Assembly: GCA_030618675.1 (NCBI GenBank)
Contig: JAUXCV010000012.1
Location: 1 to 17,603 of the forward strand
Origin: Acidimicrobiia bacterium
GTDB taxonomy: Bacteria; Actinomycetota; Acidimicrobiia; Spongiisociales; UBA5794
Length of the DNA: 17,603 nucleotides
Direction of reading: 5' to 3'
Below are positions 14,089-17,603 of this stretch, piece by piece. Within the stretch, counting starts at the first letter, position 1. The number at the start of each line of letters is the position of its first letter. The translations under genes were made by a program, and so were the position numbers. The notes beneath the pieces were generated by a model. It had not been told where the DNA came from. It saw only the letters and a list, made by a program, of their open reading frames with translations, and did no database searches.

Positions 14089-16710
14089 ATGGACACCAAC
14101 CAGATTCGCCGAACATTCCTGGACTTCTTCGCCGACCGCGACCACACGGTGGTTCCGTCCGCATCGCTGATCCCGATCGACCCGACGCTGCTGCTCACCA
14201 ACGCCGGCATGGTGCCGTTCAAGCCGTACATGCTCGGCGAAGAGACACCGCCGTATCTGCGGGCCGTCACCGTTCAGAAGATCGGTCGGACGATCGACAT
14301 CGACATCGTCGGCACCACAGCCCGCCACCTCACCTTCTTCGAGATGCTCGGGAATTTCTCGTTTGGGGACTACTTCAAAGAGAAAGCGATCCCGTGGTCG
14401 TACGATCTGATGACGGAGGGTTTCGGGATCGATCCCGACCGGCTCTGGTACACGGTTCATCTGACCGACGACGAGGCTGCTGAGATCTGGATCGACGGCG
14501 TCGGCGTTCCCGCCGATCGAGTGCAACGTCTCGACAAGGACAACTTCTGGCAGATGGGCGTGCCCGGACCGTGCGGCCCGTCGTCTGAGATCTTCTTCGA
14601 CAAAGGACCGGAATACGGCGAACCGGGCGGGCCGGCCGTCGACGACGAGCGGCACGTTGAGCTATGGAACCTCGTGTTCATGCAGAACATCCAGGACAAG
14701 CCGTACCACGTGATCGGCGACCTTCCGGCGAAGAACATCGACACCGGAGCGGGCCTCGAACGAATCGCGACCATCCTGCAAGGCGTCGACACGATCTTCG
14801 AGACCGACGTTATCCGCCCCGTTGTTGCCACGGCCGAGAGGGCAACCGGCGTCTCGTACGGTCACGCCGAACGGACTGACGTGTCGCTCCGGATCATGGC
14901 CGACCACGGCCGAGCGGTTACGTTCCTCATCGGAGACAAAGTCGTTCCATCGAACGAAGGTCGCGGATACGTGCTGCGCCGCCTCATCCGACGGGCAGTG
15001 CGGCACGCCTCGCTGCTCGGGTCTCAGGATCTCATCATGCCGAACCTCGTGACCTCCACCGTTGGGGTGATGAGCGAGGCGTACCCCGATCTGGTCGAGA
15101 AACAGGACGGGATCATCGAGATGGTCACCCGCGAGGAGGAGCAGTTCCGACGCACGCTCCGCTCGGGGCACCAACTGCTCGATGAGGAACTGCGAGACCT
15201 CGAGCCGGGGGCCATGCTCTCAGGGGAGGCGGCGTTCAAGTTGCACGACACCTTCGGGTTCCCGAAGGAACTCACCGAGGAGATCGTTTCGGAGCGGGGG
15301 TTCCAGGTCGACCTCGCAGAGTTCAATTCCATGATGGAGGCACAGCGGGCGCGGGCTCGAGCGGCCTTCAAAGGTGTCGACACGGCGGCTCGCGCCGATG
15401 CCTACCGGACGCTGCTCACAGGGGTGCACCAGACAGAGTTCATCGGATACGACAGGGAAGAGGGATCGGGGAAGATCCTGTCGCTGGTCTCAGAAGGAGA
15501 GACGATCGAACAGGCCGAAGAGGGCCGCGAGATCGAGGTCTTCCTCGATCGCACGCCGTTCTACGCCGAATCCGGTGGCCAGATCGGAGACTCCGGAACG
15601 ATCGTCACTCCGACCGGTTCGGTCAAGATCAAGGACACGCAGTTCGCGGTTCCCGGACTCCACGGCCATCGCGGCGTCGTGACCTCGGGGTCCGTGCAAC
15701 TCGGCCAGGACGCGACGATGGCGATCGATCATGAACGACGAGAACGCATCCGGAAGAACCACACCGGTACGCACATCCTCCACTGGGCGTTGCGTGAGAT
15801 CGTGGGCGAGCACGTCCATCAGGCCGGGTCGCTCGTGTCGGACGGTCGACTGCGATTCGACTTCAGCCACTACCAGGGCATGGCACCCGAGCAGTTGCGC
15901 GAGGTCGAACTTGCCGCCAACCAAAGGGTCATAGAGAACTCCGCCGTCACGACCATCGAGACCTCGAAAGCCGACGCCGAAAAGATGGGCGCCATCGCCT
16001 TCTTCGGCGACAAGTACGGCGAGGAAGTTCGTGTGGTTCGGGCGGGCGACTTCTCAACCGAGTTCTGCGGTGGCACACACGTCCCGACCACCGGGCAGAT
16101 CGGGCCGCTGATTCTCGTGACCGAAGGATCGGTCGCAGCGAACACGCGCAGGATCGATGCCCTCACCGGGACGGCCGGTTACGAGTATCTGGCGGCGCTT
16201 CGCACCGACCTCGAACGGACGGCGACGGCTCTCGGGACACAACCCGGCCGGGTCGTCGAGGCGGCACAGTCCCTGTCCCTGCACGCCAAAGAGCAGGAAG
16301 CGCGCATCGAGGAGTTCGAACAGCAATCACGCTCCGCCGCAGCGAAAGAACTCCTTGGTGAGTCCGAGGAACACAACGGAAGGAACGTGCTCATCGCCCG
16401 TCAAGAGGGTCTTACGGGCGACGCTCTCCGGGCTCTGGCATTCCAGATCCGTGACCGGCTCGGCAGCGGCATCGGAGTGCTCGGTTCTTCGACCGATGGC
16501 AAGGGTGCGCTTATCGCATTCGTCTCCGACGATCTTGTCGCCGAAGGCCTCTCTGCCGGTGAAGTCATCAGTGAAGCGGCGAGGCTGCTGGGTGGTGGTG
16601 GAAGTCGAGATCCACGTCTTGCTCAGGCCGGTGGGCCCAACGGTGATCGGCTCGACGATGCGCTTGAGGTGGCTCGCACCGCGGCAAGATCAGCGGTTAC
16701 CGCACTGTGA
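14089..16710 (+). CDS. alaS: Alanine--tRNA ligase
   Basis: AlaRS charges tRNA-Ala and hydrolyses mischarged Ser/Gly-tRNA. The 873-residue product is full length. The catalytic core includes T-T-A-R-H (76-80) and F-F-E-M-L-G-N-F-S-F-G-D-Y-F. The common Q-K-C is Q-K-I here. An editing domain carries the zinc-binding H-x3-H (His558, His562) and C-x3-H (Cys660, His664 in C-G-G-T-H-V), so proofreading should be intact. A C-Ala domain with a glycine-rich G-G-G-G-S motif ends the protein. The start M-D-T-N-Q-I-R-R-T-F-L-D-F-F matches the family and lacks a Shine-Dalgarno. The stop overlaps ruvX in GTGA. The alaS-ruvX-mltG order is conserved in actinobacteria. Confidence 0.97.
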   Translation: MDTNQIRRTFLDFFADRDHTVVPSASLIPIDPTLLLTNAGMVPFKPYMLGEETPPYLRAVTVQKIGRTIDIDIVGTTARHLTFFEMLGNFSFGDYFKEKAIPWSYDLMTEGFGIDPDRLWYTVHLTDDEAAEIWIDGVGVPADRVQRLDKDNFWQMGVPGPCGPSSEIFFDKGPEYGEPGGPAVDDERHVELWNLVFMQNIQDKPYHVIGDLPAKNIDTGAGLERIATILQGVDTIFETDVIRPVVATAERATGVSYGHAERTDVSLRIMADHGRAVTFLIGDKVVPSNEGRGYVLRRLIRRAVRHASLLGSQDLIMPNLVTSTVGVMSEAYPDLVEKQDGIIEMVTREEEQFRRTLRSGHQLLDEELRDLEPGAMLSGEAAFKLHDTFGFPKELTEEIVSERGFQVDLAEFNSMMEAQRARARAAFKGVDTAARADAYRTLLTGVHQTEFIGYDREEGSGKILSLVSEGETIEQAEEGREIEVFLDRTPFYAESGGQIGDSGTIVTPTGSVKIKDTQFAVPGLHGHRGVVTSGSVQLGQDATMAIDHERRERIRKNHTGTHILHWALREIVGEHVHQAGSLVSDGRLRFDFSHYQGMAPEQLREVELAANQRVIENSAVTTIETSKADAEKMGAIAFFGDKYGEEVRVVRAGDFSTEFCGGTHVPTTGQIGPLILVTEGSVAANTRRIDALTGTAGYEYLAALRTDLERTATALGTQPGRVVEAAQSLSLHAKEQEARIEEFEQQSRSAAAKELLGESEEHNGRNVLIARQEGLTGDALRALAFQIRDRLGSGIGVLGSSTDGKGALIAFVSDDLVAEGLSAGEVISEAARLLGGGGSRDPRLAQAGGPNGDRLDDALEVARTAARSAVTAL

Positions 16711-17150
16711 CCCGGATCCTCGGGTTGGACCCGGGGGAGCGGCGCGTCGGAGTCGCGCTATCGGACCCCACCGGTACCATTGCTTCACCACATTCCGTGA
16801 TCGACCGACGCTCGGTGAAACTCGCCGACGCCGTGCGGGCGCTGTGTGAGGAGCACGGTGTGGAGCGGATCGTGGTCGGACTGCCGACCGGTCTTTCCGG
16901 GGTTGAAGGACCTTCTGCGAAGGCCGCACGAACGGTCGGGACCGCGGTTGCTGAGGCAACAGGCCTCCCGGTGGAGTACCAGGACGAGCGGTTCACCACC
17001 GTGACGGCTGAAGCGGCTCTGCTCGAAGGTGGTGTGCGGCGTGCGAAGCGGCGCGATGTCCGAGACAAGGTGGCAGCCGCCGTGATCCTCCAAAGCTATC
17101 TCGACCGCAAGGACCTTCCGGGTGACCGAACCATCAGCGACACCGACTGA
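16707..17150 (+). CDS. ruvX: RuvX/YqgF family Holliday-junction resolvase homologue
   Basis: This RNase H-fold nuclease family (YqgF) is linked to pre-16S rRNA 5' processing and to Holliday-junction resolution. The 147-residue product has the acidic motif L-G-L-D-P-G with Asp8, V-V-G-L-P followed by L-S-G-x-E-G-P-S-A, D-E-R-F from Asp93 with Glu94, and the C-terminal D-K-V-A-A-A-V-I-L-Q-S-Y-L. All acidic active-site positions appear to be present. The GTG start overlaps the alaS TGA by 4 bp and has no obvious ribosome site, so translation probably depends on coupling to alaS. The last 29 bp overlap mltG. Confidence 0.94.
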   Translation: MTRILGLDPGERRVGVALSDPTGTIASPHSVIDRRSVKLADAVRALCEEHGVERIVVGLPTGLSGVEGPSAKAARTVGTAVAEATGLPVEYQDERFTTVTAEAALLEGGVRRAKRRDVRDKVAAAVILQSYLDRKDLPGDRTISDTD

Positions 17151-17603
17151 CAAGCGATCCAAGAGGCCGCTGTTCATCGCTCTCGGCGTTGTCGCTGCAA
17201 TCGTCATGCTGGTCGTTGGCGCCCGATTCCTCGCCACGGCGGTAGCCGGTGGACAAGCTCTCGACGTCGAGCCGGGAGTTGCGGTCTCCGTCGAGGTTCC
17301 GGCGGGTTCTTCGGCACGCGAGATCTCAACACTCATGGAGCAGGCCGGTGTCGTGCGGGCAGGCGAACTCCGTGCAGCGATAGACAAACAGGGTGTCGCA
17401 TCGCGACTCCAGGCCGGCACGTACAACCTCGAGACGCTGATGACGCCGGAATCCGTCGTCGAACGACTGCTCGCGGGCCCGGATAGCCCGACCGGGTCCG
17501 GCATCATCGTCTACGAAGGCCACGACATTCATCGGATCCTGGAAGGCCTCTCCGCAGAGACCGGATATCCCGTCGAGGCCTTCGAAGAGGCGCTCACCAG
17601 CGG
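17122..17603 (+). CDS. mltG: Endolytic murein transglycosylase MltG, partial (C-terminal part beyond the window)
   Basis: MltG cleaves nascent peptidoglycan strands at the cytoplasmic membrane. The visible 160 residues include a short Lys/Arg-rich cytoplasmic N-terminus (K-R-S-K-R-P) and one membrane helix at about 17-35. An extracytoplasmic region follows with V-E-V-P-A-G-S-S-A-R-E-I-S-T-L-M, A-G-T-Y-N-L and I-I-V-Y-E-G-H-D-I, the LysM-like part of the YceG fold. The catalytic Glu region lies past the window end. GTG 17122 is chosen because AAGGA (17109-17113) sits 8 nt upstream and the reading leads straight into the helix. It overlaps ruvX by 29 bp. The neighbouring alaS-ruvX genes support the call. 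Confidence 0.9.
   Translation, partial: MTEPSATPTDKRSKRPLFIALGVVAAIVMLVVGARFLATAVAGGQALDVEPGVAVSVEVPAGSSAREISTLMEQAGVVRAGELRAAIDKQGVASRLQAGTYNLETLMTPESVVERLLAGPDSPTGSGIIVYEGHDIHRILEGLSAETGYPVEAFEEALTS

Overview
This GC-rich window (well above 60% G+C by eye) looks like chromosomal DNA from a member of the Actinomycetota. Class Acidimicrobiia or a relative is my guess, not proven. The grounds are gene order and protein style. The run yajC-secD-secF-relA-(MBL hydrolase)-hisS-aspS-rarA-alaS-ruvX-mltG keeps the order of the Mycobacterium tuberculosis Rv2588c-to-Rv2553c region, as I remember it, with several mycobacterial genes absent. SecD carries the actinobacterial-type 'D-S-Y-I-V-Y-F-E-R' loop. 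Several genes have a TANNNT box 6-9 nt before an ATG and no Shine-Dalgarno, the actinobacterial pattern for leaderless transcripts.

Layout. (1) 1-1172, minus strand: the N-terminal part of an ELWxxDGT-repeat protein, built from 46-residue modules with an exact 138-bp period and running off the left edge. (2) 1173-1347: a divergent intergenic gap with two heptamer tandem arrays. (3) 1348-3461: queA-tgt, the last two steps of queuosine insertion into tRNA. (4) 3530-6407: yajC-secD-secF, the accessory complex of the Sec translocon. (5) 6417-9271: a bifunctional Rel stringent-response enzyme and a glyoxalase-II-like metallo-hydrolase. (6) 9383-13711: hisS-aspS-rarA. (7) 13831-16710: a small DUF6167-like membrane protein, then alaS. 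(8) 16707-17603: ruvX and the 5' part of mltG, which runs off the right edge.

All genes from 1348 onward are on the plus strand and tightly packed. Stop/start overlaps (ATGA, GTGA, or 8-29 bp) join queA/tgt, yajC/secD/secF, rel/MBL, hisS/aspS/rarA and alaS/ruvX/mltG, so translational coupling is likely. Breaks occur only at about 3462-3529, 9272-9382 and 13712-13830. The last two gaps hold copies, in opposite orientation, of the same roughly 60-bp dispersed repeat. The core region is ordinary housekeeping: tRNA modification, protein export, (p)ppGpp control, aminoacylation, fork repair and cell-wall synthesis.

I found no new multi-gene system. The items most worth checking are the homogenised ELWxxDGT gene without a visible signal peptide, the paired intergenic repeat, the leaderless-start pattern and a possibly non-discriminating AspRS. 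I saw no tRNA, rRNA, CRISPR, transposase or phage gene.
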